A DNA stretch of 13,845 bases from an uncultured Clostridium sp. (GTDB lineage: Bacteria; Bacillota_A; Clostridia; TANB77; CAG-508): NCBI GenBank assembly GCA_947382445.1, contig CANCZH010000045.1:1-13845 (forward strand). The letters are read 5' to 3'. Position numbers and translations under genes: made by a program. Below, piece by piece: positions 7,847 to 13,845 of this stretch. The number at the start of each line of letters is the position of its first letter. Within the stretch, counting starts at the first letter, position 1. Below the pieces are notes generated by a model. It was not told the origin of the DNA. It saw nothing but the letters and a program-made list of their open reading frames with translations, and did not search any database.

Positions 7847-8866
7847 TTATAAACTCCATTTCATAATAGTTTTAAAACTATTAGTAATATCATTATCAAA
7901 AGCCTTATAAATATCAGTAATTGAATTAATCTCTATTTCTTCTGAAATAATTTTTTCTATATACTCTTGTACATTGGCTTTATTCAATATTTCTACTGCC
8001 TTTTTAAAATCTTCGTAACCACTTCTACTATCTCCAAGTAATGTTATTCCTTTTTCTAATACCATTCTTGTATTTATCCTTATAGGTTCTTCTGATACTC
8101 CCAATAAAGATATTGAGCCTTGTGGATTTATATGATCAATAATTTGATTTATTGCCATTTCTGATGCATTTCCACCTACACACTCAAATGCATGATCAAC
8201 TTTAAAATTTTCATCTAACTCTGTTACTAAGTATTTTTCATCTACAAAAGAGAAATGCTCTAACATCTCATTCGAAGTACCTACAATAATTATTTTAGTA
8301 TCTGGAAAGTATTCTTTTAAAAGAACAGCTGTTATATATCCAACGCTTCCAGGCCCCCAAACACCAATTCTATTATATCTCTTTATACTACTTTCTTTAA
8401 ATTTTTCAATAGCATTTATAGAAACACTCATTAATTCCAATAATGAAGCAATATTTTCCTTTATATTTCCTATCGGTATACATCTATCACGTCTAATAAA
8501 AACAACATTTTGCATAAATCCATCCATACTACTTGATCTAAAAAAAGAACCTTCTCTATAATTTTCTTTAATTAAATCATCTTTTCTAGTTGGAGTATTT
8601 GGAATTAAAACTACTTTTTCATCTTGCTTGAATATTTTTTTACTATCGTATACAACTCTACCAATACATTCATGTATTAGAGTTAATGGTAATTTTTTTT
8701 CTAATATCTCTCTACTTCTTTTTCCTTGATAATATCGTTGATCAGCAGCACAAATCGACATATAAGTTGGCTTTACTATTATATATTCATCATTTTTTAA
8801 TTCTTCTTCTTTAAAAAATAATTCAAATTTTTTTGGATCCACTAATTTTATTATCTCATTAATCAT
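7847..8866 (-). CDS. tarJ: Ribulose-5-phosphate reductase (NADPH; alcohol dehydrogenase family)
   Basis: The 339-aa cytosolic enzyme should reduce ribulose 5-phosphate to ribitol 5-phosphate, the substrate of TarI. It matches teichoic-acid TarJ along its length: YMSICAADQRYY (35-46) with zinc ligand C39, LIHE (63-66) with H65 and E66, PNTPTRKDD (89-97), FFRSSSMDGFMQ (108-119), the Rossmann motif WGPGSVGYI (170-178), DHAFECVGG and LLGVSE. The Cys-rich structural zinc cluster of other medium-chain dehydrogenases is absent, as in TarJ. The start overlaps the end of tarI by 8 nt and GGGAG lies just upstream, so the two are translationally coupled and made together. LicD-2 follows 6 nt later. Confidence 0.95.
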   Translation of the reverse strand: MINEIIKLVDPKKFELFFKEEELKNDEYIIVKPTYMSICAADQRYYQGKRSREILEKKLPLTLIHECIGRVVYDSKKIFKQDEKVVLIPNTPTRKDDLIKENYREGSFFRSSSMDGFMQNVVFIRRDRCIPIGNIKENIASLLELMSVSINAIEKFKESSIKRYNRIGVWGPGSVGYITAVLLKEYFPDTKIIIVGTSNEMLEHFSFVDEKYLVTELDENFKVDHAFECVGGNASEMAINQIIDHINPQGSISLLGVSEEPIRINTRMVLEKGITLLGDSRSGYEDFKKAVEILNKANVQEYIEKIISEEIEINSITDIYKAFDNDITNSFKTIMKWSL

Positions 8867-9578
8867 TATTATCTCCCTTTATCCCTAACATCATATTAGC
8901 CATCTTCAAATCATATGGTGTTGTTATTTTCATATTGTATAATTCTCCAATAACTAATTTAACCTTTTTGCCTTTTATTACATAAATTTTGCAAGCATCT
9001 GTTAGTATATTCTTTTCTTCATCAGTCAACTCTTGATATACCTGTACTAATTCATTAATTTTAAAAGTTTGTGGAGTTTGTCCTTGATACATATAATCTC
9101 TTATTGGGATATTAGAAATAATTTTATTTTCAACAGATTCAACAATTGTATCTGTTGCTTGAATAACTGTATCTGTTGCTCCATATTTTTTGCATTCTTC
9201 AATATTTGAATTTATAATTCTTTGAGTTATAAAAGGTCTAACAGCATCATGTGTTATAATTATATCTTCATCTGTTACATTATAATTATTAATAATATAA
9301 TTACATATTGATATAATAGTGCCATTTCTATCTGTTCCACCTTGTATAACTATAACCATTTCTTCGTTATCAATATATTTTTTTATTATGTCCTTAGTAT
9401 AATTAATCCAATTCTCTGGAACAGCAACAATTATTTTATTTATATTTGAATTTATAATAAATTGTTCTATTGTATGAATAATAATTGGCTTATTTCCTAC
9501 CATTAAAAATTGTTTTGGAAGTTCTGTTTTTCCCATTCTTTTTCCTATTCCACCAGCTAAAATTCCAACATAATTCAT
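8859..9578 (-). CDS. tarI: Ribitol-5-phosphate cytidylyltransferase
   Basis: The 239-aa cytosolic enzyme is predicted to convert CTP and ribitol 5-phosphate to CDP-ribitol. It shows the IspD/TarI fold motifs: GILAGGIGKRMG (5-16), PKQFL (21-25), GGTDRN (80-85), HDAVRPF (110-116), YQGQTPQTFK (164-173) and GELYNMKITTPYDL (211-224). The last two regions and adjacency to tarJ favour TarI over IspD of isoprenoid synthesis. An in-frame TTG at 9590 would add four residues but directly abuts the AAGGAG site; the ATG at 9578 has GGAG 6 nt upstream and gives the usual TarI length. The gene starts 17 nt after tagD and overlaps tarJ by 8 nt. Confidence 0.95.
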   Translation of the reverse strand: MNYVGILAGGIGKRMGKTELPKQFLMVGNKPIIIHTIEQFIINSNINKIIVAVPENWINYTKDIIKKYIDNEEMVIVIQGGTDRNGTIISICNYIINNYNVTDEDIIITHDAVRPFITQRIINSNIEECKKYGATDTVIQATDTIVESVENKIISNIPIRDYMYQGQTPQTFKINELVQVYQELTDEEKNILTDACKIYVIKGKKVKLVIGELYNMKITTPYDLKMANMMLGIKGDNND

Positions 9579-9584
9579 TTTTTT

Positions 9585-9597
9585 CTCCAATCTCCTT
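9585..9597 (-). promoter_or_regulatory. Double RBS before tarI
   Basis: On the minus strand AAGGAG (9592-9597, overlapping the tagD stop codon) is followed by GGAG (9585-9588), 6 nt before the ATG at 9578. The first site is too close to the TTG at 9590 to serve it and rather far (13 nt) from the ATG. The second is well placed and decides the start. Confidence 0.6.
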
Positions 9598-10027
9598 ATA
9601 TATTTGGAATCTGATTAATTCCATTTATTGGTTCTTGCAAACCAAGATCTCTTTTTATTTTTGTAGTAGATATTCCTTCTGTTCTTTCTAAATATTTTAC
9701 TTCACAATATTCCTTTAAATAATCAAATTTATCACTATTGGCCCAATCACTTCCCATTACAACAATATCAATTTTATAATCTTTTACATCTTGAACCTTT
9801 TGTTCCCAATTATTTTCTGGAATAACCAAATCAACATATCTAATAGCTTCTAACATTTTCTTTCTTGTTTCATAGTTATGATAAGACTTTTTATTTTTTA
9901 TTGTATTAAATTCGTCAGTTGAAAGAGCAACAATTAAATAATCTCCCAATTCCTTAGCCCTTTTCAAAAGTCTTATATGCCCATAATGTAATAAGTCAAA
10001 AGTTCCATAAGTCAATATTCTTTTCAT
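9596..10027 (-). CDS. tagD: Glycerol-3-phosphate cytidylyltransferase
   Basis: The 143-aa cytosolic enzyme should make CDP-glycerol from CTP and glycerol 3-phosphate. It is very like teichoic-acid TagD/TarD: YGTFDLLHYGHIRLLKRA (7-24) with the HxGH motif H14/H17, ALSTDEFN (34-41), ENNWEQKVQD (71-80), MGSDW (91-95) and RTEGISTTKI (115-124), the CTP-binding signature. A tail of about 15 residues beyond the usual end of the family has no recognisable feature. The start lies 3 nt after the LicD-1 stop with its RBS inside that gene's last codons, so it is coupled to LicD-1. No TagB/TagF-type polymerase is nearby, so CDP-glycerol is likely used by a LicD protein for single-residue modification (inference). 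Confidence 0.96.
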   Translation of the reverse strand: MKRILTYGTFDLLHYGHIRLLKRAKELGDYLIVALSTDEFNTIKNKKSYHNYETRKKMLEAIRYVDLVIPENNWEQKVQDVKDYKIDIVVMGSDWANSDKFDYLKEYCEVKYLERTEGISTTKIKRDLGLQEPINGINQIPNI

Positions 10028-10030
10028 TTT

Positions 10031-10861
10031 TTACTTTCCCCTTTCTTTCACTATTTCAATAAAATGTTTATTTCTCTCGTCTTCTGGCGGTACTTTCATA
10101 TAATCACCATACATTTGTTTTAAAACTAAATTATAATTTTTAGGAGCATTTAACTTCATATTTTCAAAATCATATAATTTATAATTATCATATATTTCTT
10201 TTTTAAACATCTCTTTAAATTTATATGCTCCTGTAAAATTTACTACATATTTTGATGTATCATAATTATATTTCTTAAGAGCTTTATCTAATGCCTTTAA
10301 ACACTTATTCTTATCTAATATTTTTTCAAAATTTATATGATTTCCCAAAAAAATTAAAAATCTTTCATGTATTGGTCTATGTTTCTTGTTTTGTATAACA
10401 GATTTTGAAAAAGTAGCATATTCAAATTTTAATTTTAAGTATAACAATTTGTATTTATGAATTTTTCTCAAAATAGCATTATTAGGCATGCCATCTAATG
10501 GAAAAATATCTATCCATGCATTTCGTATTCGTTCAACATTAGCTGCTTTATCTAATACTTTTATATTTGAATCTTCTACTCTAGTGGCATAAACTAATGA
10601 TTCCTCATTAATCAAAAAATTATCAATAATATAATTATTAGGTAATTGTTCTTTCAATATTTTTAATAACTTTTCATATTGTGGCCTACTTAAAGAAATA
10701 TCTATATCATCATCCCAAGGAATAAATCCCTTATGTCTTATTGCTCCTAAAAAAGTCCCTCCCATCATGTAATAAGTTAAATTGTTTTCATTACAAATCC
10801 TTACTACTTCTTTTAATATACTTAATTCGCACATTTGTAATTCTTTTAAATTATCTTGCAT
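10031..10861 (-). CDS. LicD-family phosphotransferase (LicD-1), probable polyol-phosphate transferase
   Basis: The 276-aa protein carries the LicD motifs MMGGTFLGAIRHKG (32-45), FIPWDDDIDISL (46-57) with acidic D50, D51, D52 and D54, WIDIFPLDG (116-124) and a C-terminal YGDYMKVPPEDER. The family transfers phospho-alcohol groups from CDP donors to sugars. Its gene is followed after 3 nt by tagD, which makes CDP-glycerol, so glycerol phosphate is the favoured donor group; this rests on gene order only, and phosphocholine or phosphoribitol remain possible. No signal peptide or clear membrane segment is seen, so it probably acts on the lipid-linked unit at the inner membrane face before flipping. 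GAGAGG lies about 10 nt before the ATG. The preceding GT2 gene ends 31 nt upstream. Confidence 0.9.
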   Translation of the reverse strand: MQDNLKELQMCELSILKEVVRICNENNLTYYMMGGTFLGAIRHKGFIPWDDDIDISLSRPQYEKLLKILKEQLPNNYIIDNFLINEESLVYATRVEDSNIKVLDKAANVERIRNAWIDIFPLDGMPNNAILRKIHKYKLLYLKLKFEYATFSKSVIQNKKHRPIHERFLIFLGNHINFEKILDKNKCLKALDKALKKYNYDTSKYVVNFTGAYKFKEMFKKEIYDNYKLYDFENMKLNAPKNYNLVLKQMYGDYMKVPPEDERNKHFIEIVKERGK

Positions 10862-10892
10862 ATTTTAATATCCTCTCTATCCTCTAATTCTG

Positions 10893-11966
10893 TCAATTAT
10901 TTTGCGCAGAATGAACTTCTTTTTCTTTTAATTTTATAAAAAATGATGGAAAACATCTTCTTATGGTACTAATAATTTTTCCAAAAATTAAACATAATGC
11001 CACACTATTTAATTTCATTGGAAATACTAATATTTTAAATTTTTTTGAAAGACTTTTAGCATTTTCTAGTGCTTGTCTTGTTTTATTATCATTTAGAATC
11101 TCTTTTATCTTTATCTTCTTTTCTCTATTTTTTATATTCTTATTATCTGAAATTTCCTGAATGCATTGAAATAATCTTCCAACATAATAACAACTAATAG
11201 CATCAATACTATTTATATCATTATAATTCCAATGCTCATATAATTTTAATATATGCTCATAATGTTCTTTTCTTTTTTGAAACATTTTAGGATCACTATA
11301 ATTAATCATTGTTTCTGAGCCTTCCCTTGAACGATACCAATGATACATTGTAATAGATGACATTACAACTTTTTCTACATTCATTAAATAATCCATATTA
11401 AAATGATGGTCATCCCACTTTGTATTTGGAAATCTAATATTTTCTTTTTTTATTCTATCACTTAAATATAATTTATTCCATGGCAAACTCAAAATACTAT
11501 TATTCAAATATTTATAAGCATTTTTTCTAAATTCGTCTTGATCTTTATAAACAATATCTTCTATTTGATTTTTATATGTTACATATTGATTTTTTTCAAA
11601 ATACTCCATGCAAAATCCTGTTACAACTAAATCAGCTGAATTGTTTTCAGCTAAATCATACATAGTTTGTAACATATCTTTTTCTATCCAATCATCTGAA
11701 TCTATAAAATACATATATTTTCCAGTAGCCTGTTCTATTGCAACATTTCTTGCCTCTGGAGCTCCACCATTTTCTTTATGAATTACCTTTATCCTAGAAT
11801 CCATCTTAGCATATTTATCACAAATTTTTCCACTATCATCAGGTGAACCATCATCTATTGCGAAAAACTCAAAATCATCTAATGTTTGATTTAACACGCT
11901 TTCAATTGTTTTTTCAACAAATTTTTCAACCTTATATACAGGCATTATTACTGATATTTTTACCAT
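10893..11966 (-). CDS. GT2-family glycosyltransferase (first of two)
   Basis: The 357-aa GT-A-fold enzyme has ISVIMPVYKVEKF (4-16), IDDGSPDDSG (37-46), the metal-binding FIDSDDW (87-93), PWNKLY (162-167) and WDDHHF (184-189), which corresponds to the acidic catalytic pair region of CpsI/EpsJ-like transferases. A hydrophobic, basic C-terminal stretch (about 315-345) suggests membrane association. It should add a sugar to the lipid-linked primer made by the phosphoglycosyl transferase encoded just upstream; donor unknown. The in-frame ATG at 11996 has no RBS, whereas the ATG at 11966 has AAGGG 9 nt upstream and aligns with the paralogous GT2 gene. It has its own good promoter in the 105-nt gap before it, so it may start a second transcript. 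Confidence 0.9.
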   Translation of the reverse strand: MVKISVIMPVYKVEKFVEKTIESVLNQTLDDFEFFAIDDGSPDDSGKICDKYAKMDSRIKVIHKENGGAPEARNVAIEQATGKYMYFIDSDDWIEKDMLQTMYDLAENNSADLVVTGFCMEYFEKNQYVTYKNQIEDIVYKDQDEFRKNAYKYLNNSILSLPWNKLYLSDRIKKENIRFPNTKWDDHHFNMDYLMNVEKVVMSSITMYHWYRSREGSETMINYSDPKMFQKRKEHYEHILKLYEHWNYNDINSIDAISCYYVGRLFQCIQEISDNKNIKNREKKIKIKEILNDNKTRQALENAKSLSKKFKILVFPMKLNSVALCLIFGKIISTIRRCFPSFFIKLKEKEVHSAQNN

Positions 11967-11975
11967 TTTATTTTT

Positions 11976-11980
11976 CCCTT
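11976..11980 (-). promoter_or_regulatory. RBS deciding the start of the first GT2 gene
   Basis: AAGGG on the minus strand lies 9 nt before the ATG at 11966. A ten-codon upstream extension to 11996 would be Lys/Arg-rich and lacks any purine-rich site before its ATG, so it is not used. Confidence 0.65.
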
Positions 11981-12008
11981 TTTTCTTTCTTTGCATTCAA
12001 TATTTTTT

Positions 12009-12037
12009 ATTATACTAAAATAAATTTTTATTTTCAA
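12009..12037 (-). promoter_or_regulatory. Internal sigma-A-type promoter (P3) before the first GT2 gene
   Basis: On the minus strand there is a -35 TTGAAA (12032-12037), a 17-nt spacer and a consensus -10 TATAAT (12009-12014). It lies in the 105-nt gap between the phosphoglycosyl transferase gene and the first GT2 gene, with an expected start about 35 nt before the GT2 ATG. It would let the ten downstream genes be expressed without the leader-controlled promoters. No 0A-like box follows it, unlike P1 and P2. Confidence 0.7.
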
Positions 12038-12071
12038 CATATTTAGCATAAAATATACAATACTGATTTAA

Positions 12072-13352
12072 TTATATAGCTCCCTCTTTTTTTATAACAG
12101 AATAAACTGTTTTAAATAAAATTTTAATATCAAATAAGCAATTATAATTTTTAGCATAATATGTTTCCATTTTTACTCTTTCTTCATAAGTAGTATCACT
12201 TCTACCATTAGCAGCCCAATATCCTGTAATTCCTGGCTTAACTGTTAATACGATTTCTTTATTTTTTCCAAATAATTCAATTTCTCCATCAATAACTGCT
12301 CTTGGACCAACTAAACTCATTTCACCTTTTAGTACATTTATAAATTGAGGAAACTCATCTAAAGATGTTTTTCTTAATATCCCACCTATTTTAGTTATTC
12401 TAGGATCATTCTTCAATTTTCTAGTTTCTTCAAATTCTTTTCTAGCATTCTCATCATTTTCTAACAATTCTTTTAATTTTTCATCAGCACCAACTACCAT
12501 TGATCTAAACTTGTACATTTTAAAATGTTTTCCATATTTTCCTATTCTCTCTTGTGCATAGAAAATTGGTCCTCTATCACCTGAAATGAAGTTTATAATT
12601 GCAATTGCAAGTGTAAGTGGAATTAGAATTAGAATACCTACAATAGCACCTAAAATATCTATTAATCTCTTAAAGAACAAATTAATTGCTTTTAAAATTG
12701 TTCTTCCAATATCTTTAACTGTAAGGTTTAAATAACCTAAAATCTCTCCTTTATTTCTAGTAGGAACTGTAATTATAGAAGTAATTAATAATATTTTTAA
12801 ATCTGTCCATAAGTTTTTTTGATAAAAATATCTAATATCATTGTCAAGTCTTGATTCAAACGATTTATCACGTATTAAAGAAATTTGTGAAATACCTGTA
12901 ATTCCAGGTTTCATTTGAATAATTCTATTATAGTATGTACCTATTTTTTCTTTATCTGAAACTTTATATGGTTGAGGTCCAACAATAGTCATTTCGCCTC
13001 TAAACACATTTATAAGTTTAGGTAAATTATCTAATGCTGTTTTTCTTAATCTATTATAAGTACCATCTTTATTAACACTTCTGTATTTTATTACATTAAA
13101 TATCTTTCCATTTTTACCAATACATTCTTCTTTAATAAAAATTGATTCATGATCTCCATCTCTTAAATATATATATTTTATTAATAAGCTTATTGGTATA
13201 AGAAAAATAAGTCCAAAAAAAGATAACATTATATCTGTTATTCTTCTGCATGTATCTTTAGCTACTCTTTTCATTTTACTTATAACTTTTCTAAAAAAGT
13301 TTTCATGTAAAACACTCTCATCAAAAGGAATTGCTAAATCCATATTTTTCAT
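12072..13352 (-). CDS. Polyprenyl-phosphate sugar-1-phosphate transferase with two tandem domains (first degenerate)
   Basis: The 426-aa membrane protein contains two copies of the bacterial sugar transferase domain (monotopic phosphoglycosyl transferase, PglC/WbaP-like). Copy 1 spans about 35-200 and copy 2 about 225-426. Each begins with a proline-broken re-entrant helix (P53; P245). Copy 2 has intact motifs: QERIG (267-271), KFRSM (281-285), RKTSLDEFPQFINVLKGEMS with the catalytic D332-E333 pair, VGPR and KPGITG. Copy 1 reads ALDNLP, so the catalytic Glu is Asn (D108-N109), and EECIG and VGPQP replace conserved Arg positions, so it is probably inactive. Copy 2 should move sugar-1-phosphate from a UDP-sugar to undecaprenyl phosphate, starting the repeat unit. 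The start at 13352 follows GGGGGAG by 8 nt; a longer form from a TTG at 13418 would begin inside the P1 -35 box. Confidence 0.93.
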   Translation of the reverse strand: MKNMDLAIPFDESVLHENFFRKVISKMKRVAKDTCRRITDIMLSFFGLIFLIPISLLIKYIYLRDGDHESIFIKEECIGKNGKIFNVIKYRSVNKDGTYNRLRKTALDNLPKLINVFRGEMTIVGPQPYKVSDKEKIGTYYNRIIQMKPGITGISQISLIRDKSFESRLDNDIRYFYQKNLWTDLKILLITSIITVPTRNKGEILGYLNLTVKDIGRTILKAINLFFKRLIDILGAIVGILILIPLTLAIAIINFISGDRGPIFYAQERIGKYGKHFKMYKFRSMVVGADEKLKELLENDENARKEFEETRKLKNDPRITKIGGILRKTSLDEFPQFINVLKGEMSLVGPRAVIDGEIELFGKNKEIVLTVKPGITGYWAANGRSDTTYEERVKMETYYAKNYNCLFDIKILFKTVYSVIKKEGAI

Positions 13353-13360
13353 TATTTTAT

Positions 13361-13367
13361 CTCCCCC
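13361..13367 (-). promoter_or_regulatory. RBS deciding the start of the phosphoglycosyl transferase gene
   Basis: GGGGGAG on the minus strand lies 8 nt before the ATG at 13352. It is the only good site in reach and excludes the 22-residue N-terminal extension that begins at the TTG at 13418. Confidence 0.8.
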
Positions 13368-13374
13368 TACTACA

Positions 13375-13395
13375 AAATTCGACATTTTTATTATA
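13375..13395 (-). repeat. 21-bp direct repeat, copy 1 (promoter P1 module)
   Basis: This stretch is identical base for base to 13712-13732, about 337 bp away. On the minus strand it holds TATAAT, five A, TGTCGAA and TTT. The -35 boxes and spacers upstream of the two copies differ, so the identity is confined to the -10 and the segment just downstream. Confidence 0.95.
13378..13384 (-). promoter_or_regulatory. Possible Spo0A box (TGTCGAA) at the P1 start point
   Basis: TGTCGAA matches the known 0A-box core TGNCGAA. It lies 5 nt downstream of the P1 -10 box, overlapping the expected transcription start, a position where bound regulator would block initiation. An identical box sits at the same distance from the -10 of P2. 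The regulator is inferred from the motif alone; a family-specific initiator sequence is an alternative. Confidence 0.45.
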
Positions 13396-13418
13396 ACACT
13401 ATCAGCATATAATTGCAA
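13390..13418 (-). promoter_or_regulatory. Sigma-A-type promoter P1 of the polysaccharide operon
   Basis: On the minus strand there is a -35 TTGCAA (13413-13418), a 17-nt spacer and a -10 TATAAT (13390-13395). Expected initiation is near 13383, giving a leader of about 30 nt to the ATG at 13352. It is the proximal of two promoters upstream of the first enzyme gene. Confidence 0.8.
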
Positions 13419-13495
13419 TAGTTTTATGTAAACTGTTTTTTGATTTTTTATATAACAATTATAATATTAGCCAAATAATATAAACTTTAAACAAC

Positions 13496-13524
13496 AAAAA
13501 AACACAAATAAAAAATTAAAATAT

Positions 13525-13548
<24 letters not shown>
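13496..13548 (-). terminator. AT-rich hairpin with U tail, possible second (or bidirectional) terminator in the leader
   Basis: AAAAACACA (13498-13506) and TGTGTTTTT (13540-13548) are perfect inverted repeats. Between them a second pairing, A-run 13510-13515 with T-run 13531-13536 and TAAAA (17-21) with TTTTA (24-28), extends the structure. On the minus strand the stem is followed by a run of seven T and on the plus strand by T-rich sequence. Its low GC makes activity uncertain. It overlaps the end of the leader ORF and lies upstream of P1. Confidence 0.4.
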
Positions 13549-13677
<129 letters not shown>

Positions 13678-13711
13678 TTCTAATACCTACTTTCTCTTTC
13701 TTTTATCTACT

Positions 13712-13732
13712 AAATTCGACATTTTTATTATA
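13712..13732 (-). repeat. 21-bp direct repeat, copy 2 (promoter P2 module)
   Basis: Identical to 13375-13395: TATAAT, five A, TGTCGAA, TTT on the minus strand. Short similarity continues on the downstream side (both copies are followed by a TAG-rich purine stretch), suggesting that the promoter module was duplicated or is held constant by a shared regulator. Confidence 0.95.
13715..13721 (-). promoter_or_regulatory. Possible Spo0A box (TGTCGAA) at the P2 start point
   Basis: Same heptamer and same 5-nt distance from the -10 box as at P1. It matches the 0A-box core TGNCGAA and overlaps the expected start of transcription. The regulator is inferred only from this motif. Confidence 0.45.
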
Positions 13733-13755
13733 GTATAAGTTATATATTTTTTCAA
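13727..13755 (-). promoter_or_regulatory. Sigma-A-type promoter P2 (distal, drives the leader ORF)
   Basis: On the minus strand there is a -35 TTGAAA (13750-13755), a 17-nt spacer and a consensus -10 TATAAT (13727-13732). Transcription should begin near 13720, about 43 nt before the leader ATG. The remaining bases, 13756-13845, are AT-rich and I see no gene or clear signal in them. Confidence 0.75.
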
Positions 13756-13845
13756 TAGGCTTGAGATTAATTTGCTAACTTTTGTAAATCGGTGAATTAA
13801 AAAAGTAAAATCTATATAGAAAAAGCAAATTCTAGTTACTGATTA

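Noticed and set aside
8859..9578. IspD (isoprenoid pathway) as the identity of the cytidylyltransferase
   Set aside because: The motif set and C-terminal region fit TarI closely, and it overlaps a clear tarJ gene.
6989..10861. Phosphocholine decoration (classical LicD role) as the main function
   Set aside because: Not excluded, but no choline kinase, choline-phosphate cytidylyltransferase or choline transporter is present, whereas CDP-glycerol and CDP-ribitol genes are adjacent.
13353..13418. 22-residue N-terminal extension of the phosphoglycosyl transferase from a TTG start
   Set aside because: The TTG lies in the P1 -35 box, the extension spans the -10 box and the expected transcription start, and a strong RBS serves the ATG at 13352.

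Overview
The window is a strongly AT-rich (roughly three quarters A+T) bacterial contig end. Every recognisable gene lies on the minus strand. Standard genetic code (TGG for Trp, no internal UGA), purine-rich Shine-Dalgarno sites, sigma-A-type promoters, teichoic-acid precursor genes very like those of Staphylococcus/Bacillus, and a possible Spo0A box together suggest a low-GC Firmicute, probably a clostridial gut-type organism. I cannot name the genus.

Layout, read in the direction of transcription (right to left). (1) 13353-13845 is a leader region. A distal promoter (P2) precedes a 50-codon ORF that contains a (CA)21 microsatellite read as alternating His-Thr. Two AT-rich hairpins followed by U tracts overlap that ORF. 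A proximal promoter (P1) then drives the first enzyme gene. P1 and P2 share a 21-bp identical module: a -10 box plus TGTCGAA, which matches the Spo0A-box core. (2) 13352-2029 is an eleven-gene surface-polysaccharide operon: a tandem-domain phosphoglycosyl transferase, a GT2 glycosyltransferase, LicD-1, tagD, tarI, tarJ, LicD-2, a Wzy-type polymerase, glf, a second GT2 glycosyltransferase, and a Wzx-type flippase. An intrinsic terminator follows at about 1984-2018. A good internal promoter lies before the first GT2 gene. (3) 1826-45 is a separate gene with its own promoter, for a secreted metallo-beta-lactamase-fold protein fused to a beta-helix-like region. (4) Bases 1-46 are Illumina P5/TruSeq adapter (P5 tail, 8-nt index, read-1 primer site), so they are not genomic, and they create the apparent stop codon of gene (3).

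How the genes work together: the membrane phosphoglycosyl transferase should start the repeat unit on undecaprenyl phosphate. Two GT2 enzymes extend it, possibly with galactofuranose supplied as UDP-Galf by Glf. TagD makes CDP-glycerol, and TarJ plus TarI make CDP-ribitol. The two LicD-family proteins probably transfer these polyol phosphates onto the glycan. Wzx flips the unit and Wzy polymerises it outside the membrane. The predicted product is a Galf-containing heteropolysaccharide carrying phosphoglycerol and/or phosphoribitol. No chain-length regulator, polymer ligase or TagF/TarL-type poly(polyol phosphate) polymerase is present in the window.

The most unusual part is the leader region: a His-Thr repeat ORF with a potentially length-variable dinucleotide tract, terminator-like hairpins and duplicated promoter/0A-box modules, which together look like a phase-variable or attenuated switch for the operon.
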